From positions 434,001 through 498,000 of the forward strand of contig CAWKAZ010000009.1 in the NCBI GenBank assembly GCA_963847715.1: a stretch of 64,000 nt of DNA. The letters are read 5' to 3'. The position numbers were made by a program, and so were the translations under genes. Positions 8,514 through 17,296 of this stretch are shown here, piece by piece. Position 1 is the first letter of the stretch. Each line of letters begins with the position of its first letter. The DNA comes from Acidiflorens sp963847715. Lineage in GTDB: Bacteria > Acidobacteriota > Terriglobia > Terriglobales > Acidobacteriaceae. The notes beneath the pieces are model-generated. The model was not told the origin of the DNA. It made no database searches and saw only the letters and a list, made by a program, of their open reading frames with translations.

Positions 8514-8771
8514 CTACGGCCAGCGCGGAGTCGTACTACGCCCCGGCTTCGAAGCAGGCGCAGCTTGAGCGCTAGCCTTGGCAGCCATCGCATTCGAATT
8601 GTCGTCGTCCACTTCGGCCAGGACCGCGCTATCGTCTTCAACGTCGGTTTCGGCGAGCAAGGGTGCGACTTCGCGCAGCTTTTCGGCAGCCTGCTGGAGC
8701 ATTTCGATCTGCTTGCCCAGTTGCGTGTACTGCGCCTGCTTGCGGCGCAAAACCTCATGGATATCTTTCAT
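8514..8771 (-). CDS. Small coiled-coil protein
   Basis: This is an 85-residue protein of unknown function. Residues 1-40 are a strongly helical, heptad-like stretch beginning MKDIHEVLRRKQAQYTQLG with LQQAAEKLREVAPLL after it. An acidic middle and an Ala/Pro-rich tail follow. A strong ribosome-binding site (AGGGGG) is placed a few bases before the ATG at 8771, which supports a real gene. Its position just before the receiver-PilZ gene suggests a partner or scaffold for that protein; this is inference. Confidence 0.7.
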   Translation of the reverse strand: MKDIHEVLRRKQAQYTQLGKQIEMLQQAAEKLREVAPLLAETDVEDDSAVLAEVDDDNSNAMAAKASAQAAPASKPGRSTTPRWP

Positions 8772-8956
8772 ACATCCCCCTGCGCCTGACTCTAGGTTTG
8801 GAGCGAGCCCAGGTCAACGGCAAAGCCCATCGGGGCCGTTACCGCAGTAACTGGAGAAAGGCCGGAAGCGGCTGCGAGTCGTCAGTTTTAAATCGGGAGC
8901 GAGTGTGGCGTGGAAGAAAAACGATTGGAGATCGGAGTGAGTCGATTGCGCCTCAA

Positions 8957-8984
8957 AATCAAAAGCCCCGCCTTGCGGCGGGGC
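8957..8984 (-). terminator. Intrinsic terminator after the PEP-CTERM gene
   Basis: On the minus strand GCCCCGCC, a four-base loop and GGCGGGGC form an eight-pair GC stem at 8984-8965, followed by TTTTGATTTT. It lies 36 nt past the PEP-CTERM stop and is a textbook rho-independent terminator. Confidence 0.85.
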
Positions 8985-9019
8985 CATGAGTGAGTGTTCT
9001 GGGCGAACCTGAAGTAAGT

Positions 9020-9631
9020 TTAGCGGTTAATCAGTTTGCGGCGGAACATTCCTGCGATCCCCAGCAGGCCGGTTCCGAGCAGACCAAGCGTTCCAGGCTC
9101 CGGCGTGGTGATATTGGTTGTCCCCATGCGGATGTGCCCGATACCCTGAGCCAGTTGCCCTTGCACGGTGAAGATGTTCTGGGTAGTCGTACCCGTCACG
9201 ATCTGTCCGTTGTAGAGCATGCCCTGGATGGTGCCGCTCAGAGTGTAGGTCAAGTTCTTCTGTCCCGGAGGGCTGGTCAGTGTCCAGGTAATCGGACCAA
9301 CGAAGGCGCCGGTGAAGATTGCGCCTTTCGGCTCTCCGTAGTTGCCTTTGCCTACCACATCGAAATAGGATCCAGTCGACGAGAAAGTGCCGCCGGCCGC
9401 GAGAGACCCAGTCAGCAACGCGCCAGTCCCGAAGCTTACGGAACCGAGACTGTGTCCTTTCGGTGCCACAATGCCGTTAAAGGCGGTCAGCTGCGAGTTG
9501 ATTGAAAAGATGCCGGCCGTTGAAGCCGAAATGCTGCCGTTTTGATTTGTGATAACGATACCGTCTGCCCAAGCCGCTGTCGGTAGCGCCACTGCCAACG
9601 CTAGTATTGCTAAAACTACCACTCGCCTCAT
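9020..9631 (-). CDS. PEP-CTERM sorting domain protein
   Basis: This is an exported protein of about 203 residues. It has an N-terminal signal peptide (MRRVVVLAILALAVALP...AWA) and a C-terminal PEP-CTERM tripartite tail: TPEPGTLGL, a hydrophobic helix and a basic FRRKLINR end. Such proteins are cut and anchored or released by an exosortase, usually with exopolysaccharide; no exosortase is in this window. The body is Gly/Ser/Thr-rich beta-type sequence with no recognised enzyme motif. The ATG at 9631 is chosen because GGGAGG precedes it by 7 nt; an upstream in-frame TTG would lie inside that site. The gene is monocistronic, with its own terminator. Confidence 0.88.
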   Translation of the reverse strand: MRRVVVLAILALAVALPTAAWADGIVITNQNGSISASTAGIFSINSQLTAFNGIVAPKGHSLGSVSFGTGALLTGSLAAGGTFSSTGSYFDVVGKGNYGEPKGAIFTGAFVGPITWTLTSPPGQKNLTYTLSGTIQGMLYNGQIVTGTTTQNIFTVQGQLAQGIGHIRMGTTNITTPEPGTLGLLGTGLLGIAGMFRRKLINR

Positions 9632-9961
9632 GTTAAACCCTCCCAAAATTTTCTATTTCCCTGTTTTCGCCCCGGATCTTTACAGTCCGAGGTATAGGTC
9701 GCCTGAGTCAATTAGAGCACTTGTCTTTCCAAAGCAACGAAACCTAGATTACCTTTATTTATCAATTACTTAGGCGAAACTCCCGTCATCGCCACAGTAT
9801 TAGAAATGCAATCTGTTGCATACTAGCAACATTCGCTTTCCCCGAAGTCCAATCGCAGTAAACGCTGAGAGCGAAAGAACTTCCCAGAGTTTGGAATCGG
9901 TGGGGAGGTGATCACTCCTCGAAAATGATGCAACCTGAGGAGAACCGTTTTCCAGAACCCG

Positions 9962-10159
9962 TTGCGACCGATGGTAACCAGTCGCAAGGTTACTGATGGT
10001 AGCACGGAACCCACTCTTGGCGAGTGGCCCGTTCGTGCCACATGGCTTCCCTAGTCGAGGCATTCCAATCGATGCGACTCTTGGCTATCTTGGCGGTGAG
10101 CAGTTCTGGGGAGGGCTGTTCGGGCGCTCTTGATCCTTTGGGATCCGGGGCGCTTTTTT
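9962..10159 (+). ncRNA. Candidate structured small RNA (unassigned)
   Basis: The 570-base stretch 9632-10201 has no convincing gene, but part of it is highly structured. TTGCGAC (9962-9968) can pair with GTCGCAA (9981-9987). Alternatively GTAACC (9974-9979) can pair with GGTTAC (9988-9993); the two hairpins exclude each other. A long hairpin at 10002-10038 follows (GCACG...CGTGC outside, CCACTC...GAGTGG inside), and then a strong intrinsic terminator at 10124-10159. No plus-strand gene lies downstream, so this would be a free-standing RNA, not a leader. No known family was recognised, and no promoter could be assigned. The rest of the gap, nearer 9632, is presumably the PEP-CTERM gene's promoter region. 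Confidence 0.3.
10124..10159 (+). terminator. Intrinsic terminator on the plus strand
   Basis: A 13-pair stem with one mismatch and two G-T pairs (10124-10136 against 10141-10153, loop TTTG) is followed by TTTTTTA. The T-run is on the plus strand, whereas the gene to its right is on the minus strand, so it must end a plus-strand transcript. No plus-strand protein gene precedes it within 5 kb. Confidence 0.75.
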
Positions 10160-10201
10160 ATTTGCCAATCGAGGGCTGCGCTCGCCCAAACGCACCGTTT
10201 G

Positions 10202-11212
10202 TTATGTGGCTGGCGGAGGCACAAATATTTCTTCGGTGCGCCCCGAGGCCATGCTGCGGTAGGCCGCGTCCAGGATAATCTGATTTTGCCATCCATCCCG
10301 GCCACTCACTGGGAAGGTCGGCCCTCCCTCGAGCGCCGCAGCGAAAGCATCAACCTGCATGGCATAGGCTAGACGATTGGAAACGGATTCCTCGGCAACC
10401 AGTTTTCCTTCGCACCACCGCTCAATTTTGACTGGGCGTTCAACATTGAGCGCATCATCGGCCCGGAGCACTCCAGTGTCACCGACAATCTCGAGCGGAG
10501 TGCGATATTCCGCGCGAGTTGAAACGAGTACAGTGGCCAGTGTGCCGCGCTGAAATCGGAGTGTCAGGATCGCCGCCGCTTCGACGTCCCCAGATTGGGG
10601 GTCTGCGCGCGCAGCCGTGGTTACCTGCCGCGGCTCATCCTGCAGGATGTAGCGCAGCGTGTCGATGCAGTGCACACCGACATCGGCGATGGGTCCGCCT
10701 CCCGCCAGGGACCGATCGTTGATCCAGGTGCGTGGATGGTGAGTCGCAGGGAAAGAAAATTCCGCACGAGCAAAGATTGGCCAGCCGATTTCGCCGGCCG
10801 CGATTCGTGATCGAAATCTCGCCGTGCTTTCTTCAAAGCGGAAGACCTGGGCGACGCCGAGTAGCACCCCGGCATTGCGCGCTGCCTCGACCATCTGGCG
10901 GCATTCATCAGCGTTCATCGCCATCGGCTTTTCGCAAAGCACCGGCTTGCCCGCGGCAACAGCCGTGAGCACGTCTTGTAGATGGCAAGCATTGGGAGTC
11001 GTCACCAGCACGGCATCGACCTCGGGGCAGCGGCTCAGTTTTTCGGTGGACGCGAAGACATGCGGGATCGAATATTCAGCGGCAGCCTCGCGCGCCTTGA
11101 CTGGATCGCGTCGCGATAGAGCAACCACTTTGCAATTCGTTGCGAAAGAGAAACCGGGCATCAGACGACGCACGGCGTGCAATCCAAATCCCGCAATACC
11201 AAATCGAATCAT
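10202..11212 (-). CDS. Gfo/Idh/MocA family oxidoreductase
   Basis: This is an NAD(P)-dependent sugar, inositol or amino-sugar dehydrogenase-like protein of 336 residues. The Rossmann start IRFGIAGFG is at residues 2-10. The family active-site stretch CEKPMAMNADECRQM carries the conserved E-K-P, and GGGPIADVGVHCIDTLRY provides the catalytic-site D and H of the C-terminal domain. The substrate cannot be deduced. The ATG at 11212 begins the Rossmann fold correctly; a longer frame would run into the permease gene upstream. It lies 35 nt downstream of the purine permease gene and may share its transcript, but no functional link is evident. Confidence 0.87.
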   Translation of the reverse strand: MIRFGIAGFGLHAVRRLMPGFSFATNCKVVALSRRDPVKAREAAAEYSIPHVFASTEKLSRCPEVDAVLVTTPNACHLQDVLTAVAAGKPVLCEKPMAMNADECRQMVEAARNAGVLLGVAQVFRFEESTARFRSRIAAGEIGWPIFARAEFSFPATHHPRTWINDRSLAGGGPIADVGVHCIDTLRYILQDEPRQVTTAARADPQSGDVEAAAILTLRFQRGTLATVLVSTRAEYRTPLEIVGDTGVLRADDALNVERPVKIERWCEGKLVAEESVSNRLAYAMQVDAFAAALEGGPTFPVSGRDGWQNQIILDAAYRSMASGRTEEIFVPPPAT

Positions 11213-11247
11213 AAACTTGCGCTTCCTCTCTCGGTCGCGTTGCACGA

Positions 11248-12561
11248 CTACGTATAGGGATAAAACACAAAAAACAGCAGCGACAGCACCGTCAAGGCCC
11301 AGAGAGCCGGGCGAACATCCCGCAAACGTCCTGAAACCAGTTTGCAAAACGGATACAGTACGAACCCTGCTGTCATGCCGATTCCCACGTTATAAGTGAA
11401 GGCCATGAGGACGATGACGCCAAAAGCCGGAACCAGTTCGGTGAGGTCATCGAAAGGAATGCGGGTAATCGGAGTCAGCATCAGCAATCCGACGAAGATC
11501 AGCGCTGGGCCATAAGCCTGTGGCGGAATTGCAGAGATGAATGGAGCAAAGAACAGAGTCCCTAGAAAACAGAGCGCCGTGATGACTGCTGTGAGCCCGG
11601 TCCGCCCCCCAGCTTCGACTCCAGTGGCGGATTCGATATACGCACCCGATGTTGTAGTGCCAATCATGGCAGCAAAAGTAGTCGCCAGCGCATCCGCCAT
11701 CATTGGACGCTCGATCTGTGGAAGGTTTCCGTCTTTATCCAGAAAGCCGGCACGAGCTGATACTCCAATCAGCGTACCCATGGTGTCCACGAATGCCATG
11801 ACGAAGATGGTCAGCACAATCGGAAAAAAGCCCCAGGTCATCAGACTGTGCAAATCGAACTGAAAAAAGACCGGCTGCAAGCTCGGGGGACGGCTCACCC
11901 ATCCGGTGGGCGCAGGCGCGACTCCGGTGACAAAGCTGAGAATTGCGGTGACTAGAACTCCACTAAGAATCGCCGCTGGGAAACGGCGAATGCTCAGCAC
12001 CGTCATCAGGAGAAATCCGACAATGGAAAGCAGCACCGACAGGGAAGTCAGATGGCCGGGACGTACGGGCGCTCCGGGCGATCCGATAGTGACAATGCCC
12101 GTCTGGTTTAATCCGATGAAGGTGAGGAACAATCCGATGCCGACGGCATAACTGTAGCGAAGAGTGGCCGGGATCGCATCGACCATCCACTGCCGAAGCC
12201 GGAAGACAGTCATTAGAATAAACAGAATGCCGGCCAGAAATACCGCGCCGAGAGCGCTCTGCCAGGTGTAGCCGAGCACATGGACGACCGTGAACGCAAT
12301 GAAGGCGTTCTCGCCCATGTACGGACCAATCGCAAAAGGGCGATTGGCGTAGAAGCCCATGAGCAGCGTGCCGAAGATCGCAGTGAGTATGGTGGCGGTG
12401 AGTGAGGCCCCAACCGGCATCCCGGCATTCTTCAGGATGGCCGGGTTTACGGCGACAATGTAAGCCATCGTGAAGAACGTGGTCAGTCCGGCCACGATTT
12501 CGCGGCGGACGGTGGTCTGGTGCTGCGAGAGTTCAAAGAAATGATCGAGCCAGCGATTCAA
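11248..12561 (-). CDS. NCS2 family purine (adenine/guanine/hypoxanthine) permease
   Basis: This 437-residue inner-membrane protein has about 12-14 hydrophobic segments and would import nucleobases with protons. AzgA/PbuG-type motifs are clear: GLTTFFTMAYIVAVNP near residue 25, GPYMGENAFIAF, FVDTMGTLIGVS, and the substrate-site region GTTTSGAYIESATGVEAGGRTGL. The length and N-terminus match the family (about 430-450). The ATG at 12561 is the only reasonable start. Exact base preference is not resolved. It is followed on the same strand by the Gfo/Idh oxidoreductase. Confidence 0.93.
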   Translation of the reverse strand: MNRWLDHFFELSQHQTTVRREIVAGLTTFFTMAYIVAVNPAILKNAGMPVGASLTATILTAIFGTLLMGFYANRPFAIGPYMGENAFIAFTVVHVLGYTWQSALGAVFLAGILFILMTVFRLRQWMVDAIPATLRYSYAVGIGLFLTFIGLNQTGIVTIGSPGAPVRPGHLTSLSVLLSIVGFLLMTVLSIRRFPAAILSGVLVTAILSFVTGVAPAPTGWVSRPPSLQPVFFQFDLHSLMTWGFFPIVLTIFVMAFVDTMGTLIGVSARAGFLDKDGNLPQIERPMMADALATTFAAMIGTTTSGAYIESATGVEAGGRTGLTAVITALCFLGTLFFAPFISAIPPQAYGPALIFVGLLMLTPITRIPFDDLTELVPAFGVIVLMAFTYNVGIGMTAGFVLYPFCKLVSGRLRDVRPALWALTVLSLLFFVFYPYT

Positions 12562-12603
12562 GCTACCCCTCGAGTGGAAACTGAGGATTGTACATTCAGC
12601 GGC

Positions 12604-13605
12604 TTAGGAATTGCGCAGCTCAGTGAGCAGAGCAGGATCGATGTTTCCACCGCTGATCACTGCGACATTGATGGAGGTCTTGGGCAGTTCGTTAGCGTGG
12701 AAGAGAAAGGCGGCCGGTGCGACGGCTCCGCTCGGTTCCGCCAGCGTTTGCGGGTTAGCGCTTAGAGCGCGCATGGCATCGCGAATTTCGGCTTCCGTTA
12801 CTGCGACAATGTCGTCGACGTAAGCACGGATGTGTTCGAAGTTGATTGCGCCCAAGCTCTGGGTGCGGAGGCCATCCGCCAGAGTTTGCGAAACCTGCTC
12901 GGCGGGGAGGGAAACGATGTGTCCCGCACGCAGGCTGGCTTGCGCGTCACTCGCAAGTCTGGGCTCTACCCCGATTACTTTAATCTTGGGATTGCTGAGC
13001 TTGATGGCGGCGGCGATGCCACTGATGAGGCCGCCACCGCCGACGGGGACGAGAATCGTCTCAACCTCAGGCAAGTCCTCGAGAATCTCGAGTGCCACTG
13101 TTCCCTGGCCGGCGATGATCTTCTCGTCGTTGTAGGGAGGCACGATCGCGTAGCCGTGCCCAGCGGCCAGTTGTTCGGCGCGAAAGCGTCGCTCCTCACT
13201 GGCCGGGCCGACGGTGATGATCTCGGCACCTAGAGCAGCGGTAGCCTCTAATTTATTTGTCGGAGCATTAGCCGGCATCACGATGATGGCCTTCAGGCCG
13301 AGCGCGCGGGCCGCGTACGCGACGCCCTGAGCGTGATTCCCGCTCGAATAAGAGATAACTCCCCGGCGGCGTTCTTCATCGCTGAGGGAGGCTACTTTGT
13401 TGTAAGCGCCGCGCAGCTTGAACGCGCCGATGGGCTGCTGGTTCTCGAGCTTCAGGTAGAGTTTGCGCGTTGCGGCTGGCTCGGTCCATTCAAACAAGGG
13501 AGTGCGAACGGCGACGCCGTGGAGCAGGGTGCGGGCTTGCTGAATGTCAACGAGGGTTACGATGTTGCGACTCTCTTTGCACTTTCCGTTTGTGAAACCC
13601 TTCAA
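12604..13605 (-). CDS. Threonine ammonia-lyase / serine racemase-like PLP enzyme
   Basis: This is a fold-type II PLP enzyme that would deaminate threonine to 2-oxobutyrate, or racemise or dehydrate serine. The PLP lysine is K63 in IGAFKLRGAYNK. The phosphate-binding loop PVGGGGLISG, SSGNHAQGVAYAA and ISGGNIDP are all in place. At 333 residues it has no regulatory ACT-like domain, so it resembles the catabolic or short form rather than IlvA. The start appears to be TTG at 13603-13605, overlapping the TGA of the RNase J gene (TTGA); no ATG is available near the N-terminus. The pair is probably translationally coupled, although no metabolic link is obvious. Confidence 0.88.
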   Translation of the reverse strand: MKGFTNGKCKESRNIVTLVDIQQARTLLHGVAVRTPLFEWTEPAATRKLYLKLENQQPIGAFKLRGAYNKVASLSDEERRRGVISYSSGNHAQGVAYAARALGLKAIIVMPANAPTNKLEATAALGAEIITVGPASEERRFRAEQLAAGHGYAIVPPYNDEKIIAGQGTVALEILEDLPEVETILVPVGGGGLISGIAAAIKLSNPKIKVIGVEPRLASDAQASLRAGHIVSLPAEQVSQTLADGLRTQSLGAINFEHIRAYVDDIVAVTEAEIRDAMRALSANPQTLAEPSGAVAPAAFLFHANELPKTSINVAVISGGNIDPALLTELRNS

Positions 13606-15266
13606 ATCTCCAGTATCACCGGCATGATCAATGGACGCCGCTGCGTTTGGCGCGAGATGTACCGCTTCAGATCAGCACGAATTTTTTCCTTGATCACGCC
13701 ATAATCAGCTTTTTCTTCGGCGCTGGAGGCATCGAGAGTCTCCGTCACGATTTCCTTGATGCGCTCGCTTACACCGTTGTCGCCAGGATTGAATCCCCGC
13801 GTCACAATTTCGGGAGCCGTTTCGACCAGGCCAGTGAGCTTGTTGATGGCGATGATCGGCATCACGAAGCCGTCTTCGCTGAGGTGGCGGCGGTCTTTTA
13901 TGACTAAATCCTCCACCACATCCGTCCGCGAGCCGGAATCGATGCAGATGCGGCCTACGTTGACGCGTCCGGCCTTGCGGGCTCCGAGTTCATCAATTTC
14001 AAGTACGTCTCCGCTCTCGATCAGCATTACGTTTCCGACTGCGCCGCGCATCGAGCCTGCCAGTTCGGCATGCAGTTTGAGTTGACGGTACTCGCCGTGA
14101 ATCGGAACGAAATACTTGGGCCGCACCAGGTTGATGATGAGTTTCAGTTCTTCCTGGCTGGCGTGTCCGCTGACGTGAATCGGAGGATACGAGCCGTCGT
14201 CGTAAATAACGAAAGCCTCACGGCGGAACAGATGGTCGACGACCCGGTAGATGGCCTTTTCGTTGCCGGGAATGATGCGCGACGACAACACGACGGTGTC
14301 GCCCTTTTCGATTTTCGCGTGCTTGTGATTGTCCACCGCAGCGCGCGACAGCGCGGACATTGGCTCGCCCTGCGTACCGCTGATCAGAACGCAAACTTTT
14401 TCCGGCGCAAAATTCTTCATGTCGCCGGGGTGAATCATCATGCCATCAGGAATCTGGAGATATCCGAAGTCCTCGGCAATTTCCGACGAGTTCTCCATCG
14501 AGCGGCCGATGAAGCAGATCTTGCGGCCGTGCTCGCGCGCCATGTCGACAGTGAGCTTGATACGGTGAATCGAAGAAGAGAAACACGATACGAACAACCG
14601 GCGCTCGGTGCGGACGAATACTTCTTCAAACTTGCGATGGACGGCGCGTTCGCTCGGCGTATAGCCCTTGCGCTCCACGTTGGTGGAATCCTGCAAGAGC
14701 GCAAGAACCCCCTCTTTGCCGTACTCGGCGAAGCCGTGCAGATCAAACAAACGGTTGTCGGTGGGCGTCGGATCGACTTTGAAATCTCCGGTGTGAAGCA
14801 CGACTCCGAGTGGCGTATGAATGGCGAGCGCCACACAATCGACGAGGCTATGGGTTACCTGCAGCGGATGAATCGTAAACGGGCCGAGCTTGAACCGCTT
14901 TCCGGGTGTGATCTCTTGGAGGTCCGCGTCATCGAGAAGTTGATGCTCGTCGAGCTTGTCTTCGACGTAGGCCAACGTGAACTCGGTGCCCCAGACGGGA
15001 ACATTCAGTTCGCTGAGAATCCAGGGGAGGGCTCCGATGTGATCTTCGTGGCCGTGAGTGAGGACTATGCCGCGTACGTGCTTACGATTTTCGAGCAGGT
15101 AGGAAATGTCGGGGACAACGATATCGACGCCCAGTAGCTCGGCTTCAGGGAACATCAAGCCGGCGTCGACGACGATGATGTCATCGCCGTAGCGGATGGC
15201 CATGCAGTTCATACCGAACTCGCCCATCCCGCCGAGGGGAACAATGTGCAGTTTTCCAGTTGGCAT
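13602..15266 (-). CDS. rnj: Ribonuclease J
   Basis: This is a metallo-beta-lactamase/beta-CASP ribonuclease with endonuclease and 5'-exonuclease activity in mRNA decay and rRNA maturation. The zinc motif HGHEDH lies at residues 71-76, with HSLVDCVAL, HTGDFKVDPTP and HVSGHAS as the later metal and beta-CASP motifs. It is 554 residues, the usual size, with the C-terminal domain present. The ATG at 15266 is preferred over a GTG seven codons upstream because PLGGMGEFGMNC then begins about residue 10, as in known members. The last bases overlap the next gene's TTG. Confidence 0.95.
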   Translation of the reverse strand: MPTGKLHIVPLGGMGEFGMNCMAIRYGDDIIVVDAGLMFPEAELLGVDIVVPDISYLLENRKHVRGIVLTHGHEDHIGALPWILSELNVPVWGTEFTLAYVEDKLDEHQLLDDADLQEITPGKRFKLGPFTIHPLQVTHSLVDCVALAIHTPLGVVLHTGDFKVDPTPTDNRLFDLHGFAEYGKEGVLALLQDSTNVERKGYTPSERAVHRKFEEVFVRTERRLFVSCFSSSIHRIKLTVDMAREHGRKICFIGRSMENSSEIAEDFGYLQIPDGMMIHPGDMKNFAPEKVCVLISGTQGEPMSALSRAAVDNHKHAKIEKGDTVVLSSRIIPGNEKAIYRVVDHLFRREAFVIYDDGSYPPIHVSGHASQEELKLIINLVRPKYFVPIHGEYRQLKLHAELAGSMRGAVGNVMLIESGDVLEIDELGARKAGRVNVGRICIDSGSRTDVVEDLVIKDRRHLSEDGFVMPIIAINKLTGLVETAPEIVTRGFNPGDNGVSERIKEIVTETLDASSAEEKADYGVIKEKIRADLKRYISRQTQRRPLIMPVILEI

Positions 15267-15368
15267 TATCAGAGTTGATGCTAGCACACGGTACGCTGGT
15301 GCCGGCGTTGGAATCTTCCCCGCGTTCGTGTCGAGAGTGAGCTCATTCCGTTTGCCCTGGACGCGGAA

Positions 15369-15394
15369 GTAGACGCGGCAAGCCGCGTCTCTAC
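15369..15394. repeat. Short perfect palindrome, REP-like
   Basis: AGACGCGGC, two bases and GCCGCGTCT form a nine-pair perfect hairpin, flanked by GT and CTAC. It lies in the 162-nt gap between the divergent RNase J and EcsC genes. It has no T-tract. Similar GC-rich palindromes are common intergenic repeats. Confidence 0.5.
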
Positions 15395-15428
15395 TGGGAA
15401 TTGTGATGACTGATAAACTCGTACTTAG

Positions 15429-16124
15429 ATGGCTGAGGAGAACAAATCATGGATGCGGCGGCGTGTCGAAGGCGCCATCCGCGGAGGCCTGAGTCGTACC
15501 TACGACACAATCAGAGTCGATCCCGCGCGCTTCATGATGCAATTACGCATTGCCCACGACTTGCCGCTGGCCACGTTTCGTGGCGTCTATACGTTGCCGG
15601 TCGAGCGTCTCGACGATGTAGCGGATTCGGTTATTCGCGGTGCCATGAAGCTGGCGGCGGTTGATGGCGCCGGGTTTGGCCTCGGTGGAATTCTGACGAT
15701 CGTGCCCGACCTGGGCATACTCTCCGCCATCACCATGCGCACGATTCAAAAGCTTAGCCTGATCTACGGATTTGAATTGAACACGGACGAAGAAATCGCC
15801 GAGCTTTGGATCGCCGCGGCCAGCGCTGCCGGCGTCGACATCAGCCGCGAATTGTTGGAAAAAGAAGTGGTCAACAAGTTCGTGCCCCGTGTGATCCAGC
15901 GGATTGCCGCGAGGGCCGGCGCCGAGGTCGTGGAGAAGTGGGCCGGGCGCCTGATTCCCCTTACCAGTTCCGCGATCGGATGTGCTCTGAACTATTACTT
16001 CGTTCGAGCATGGGGAGAGCGAGCGCGAGCGCATTTCCGGAACAAACATATGGAAATGCGTCACAGATACGAGTCGGAACAAAGGCAAATCGCAGGCGCG
16101 CCCCCGGCGATCTTGCCCTCCTGA
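15429..16124 (+). CDS. EcsC family protein
   Basis: This 231-residue protein resembles the EcsC domain family, named after a gene of the Bacillus ecs locus; its biochemical role is not known. The central part GAMKLAAVDGAGFGLGGILTIVPDLGILSAITMRTIQKLSLIYGFEL is typical, with glycine-rich hydrophobic helices that may associate with membrane. A second hydrophobic part lies near residues 180-200 (LIPLTSSAIGCALNYYFV), followed by a basic, charged tail. The ATG at 15429 begins the only good frame. It stands alone on the plus strand between minus-strand genes. Confidence 0.8.
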   Translation: MAEENKSWMRRRVEGAIRGGLSRTYDTIRVDPARFMMQLRIAHDLPLATFRGVYTLPVERLDDVADSVIRGAMKLAAVDGAGFGLGGILTIVPDLGILSAITMRTIQKLSLIYGFELNTDEEIAELWIAAASAAGVDISRELLEKEVVNKFVPRVIQRIAARAGAEVVEKWAGRLIPLTSSAIGCALNYYFVRAWGERARAHFRNKHMEMRHRYESEQRQIAGAPPAILPS

Positions 16125-16168
16125 AGAACGATGGGGCCCTCCTAGGGAGCCGCTTGGCGTGGCTTGTC

Positions 16169-17188
16169 TCAGTGAGGCGTTAGCAGAAACGCGTGCTCCA
16201 ATCCCTTGTGCATGCCGGTTCCTACAATTTGCCCGGCATTGTTGACGCTGTCGCCTTCGAGCAGCACCCACCCAGATTTGGCGGGAATCAAGCGATTAAG
16301 ATCCTTGATCTTGCCGCCGCTGTAGACGAAAGCGTGATAGGTGCCCTGGTACGAGGACTGCCCGACGACCACTCCCGAGTCGTTGATACCGAAACCCCAC
16401 GTCGTGCTAAATTTGCCGGCGAATACTCCCAGATCTTTTAGCGTGCCGTTCGCTAATGTGATGTAGGCATGGGCACTGCCGTCCTTCGTGTAGGCGATGC
16501 CGGTGATCTGGCCTGTGTTGTTGATGGCATAAGCCTCGCTCCACTGACCGCCGAGCGTACCTAGTTTGGTCATGGTCCCATTGCTCCAGACGAAACCAAA
16601 AAAGTTGCCCTGGGAATCGTATGATGTTCCCACCACAGTTCCCGAATTATTCACACTCTGGGCGCTATTCCACCAGTCGACACCTTCGGGCGAGCCCAAT
16701 GTTCCCAAATCAATCATCGTGCCGTTGCTGTAGAGAAACGGATGGTTCGCATGGTCAGACGTCACCGCCGAGCCGACCACCTGTCCGAAATCATTAATTG
16801 CGTACGCCACTGCAGATCCGCCGCCGAGATCTCCGATATCGGTAAGCGCGTCGCCGTTCGAGATGAACGCGCGATAAGTTTTTGAGGCGTTCTGGGAATA
16901 TCCCGCGATCTGGCCGGAAGCGTTGATGCCGTTTCCAATCCCGGAATCGCCTCCGAGAGTGCCGAGATCGGTGAGGGAGCCGTTCTTATAGACGATGACA
17001 TTGCTCAGGTTCGTATTGTTGTCAGAAGCGCCAGTGATCTGACCCGTGGCGTTGATGCCGTGTGCGACGCTCCAGGTGCCGCTCGGTAGCGTACCGAGGT
17101 CGGTCACAGTGTAGGTCTGAGCGAGGCAGATGGATGATGCTGCCAAAAGCAGTGAGCAGACGATTCGCAGCAGGTTGGAAAAGTTCAT
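16169..17188 (-). CDS. Exported HAF-repeat protein
   Basis: This is a secreted or surface protein of about 339 residues. A signal peptide (MNFSNLLRIVCSLLLAASSICLA) is followed by seven tandem units of about 40 residues of the form xDLGTLGG...AYAINxxGQIxGxS. These are the HAF repeats found in many environmental bacteria, predicted to form a beta-propeller-like structure; no function is established. The last unit is divergent and ends in EHAFLLTPH. The ATG at 17188 is supported by an AGGAGGT site about 10 nt upstream; a longer frame would place the signal peptide internally. Confidence 0.85.
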   Translation of the reverse strand: MNFSNLLRIVCSLLLAASSICLAQTYTVTDLGTLPSGTWSVAHGINATGQITGASDNNTNLSNVIVYKNGSLTDLGTLGGDSGIGNGINASGQIAGYSQNASKTYRAFISNGDALTDIGDLGGGSAVAYAINDFGQVVGSAVTSDHANHPFLYSNGTMIDLGTLGSPEGVDWWNSAQSVNNSGTVVGTSYDSQGNFFGFVWSNGTMTKLGTLGGQWSEAYAINNTGQITGIAYTKDGSAHAYITLANGTLKDLGVFAGKFSTTWGFGINDSGVVVGQSSYQGTYHAFVYSGGKIKDLNRLIPAKSGWVLLEGDSVNNAGQIVGTGMHKGLEHAFLLTPH

Positions 17189-17296
17189 ATGCGGCCTTAC
17201 CTCCTGGAGATTGGCGGACCCGAGTGCGGACGATGACATTTTGTGGGAGCGTGCAGAAGTAGTTGTCAGGAAAATGTAAAAACTTGAACTGGACGA

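Noticed and set aside
9632..10201. c-di-GMP (GEMM) or other riboswitch upstream of the PEP-CTERM gene
   Set aside because: No GEMM core or other known aptamer consensus was seen on the minus strand. The hairpins have no match to a named class.
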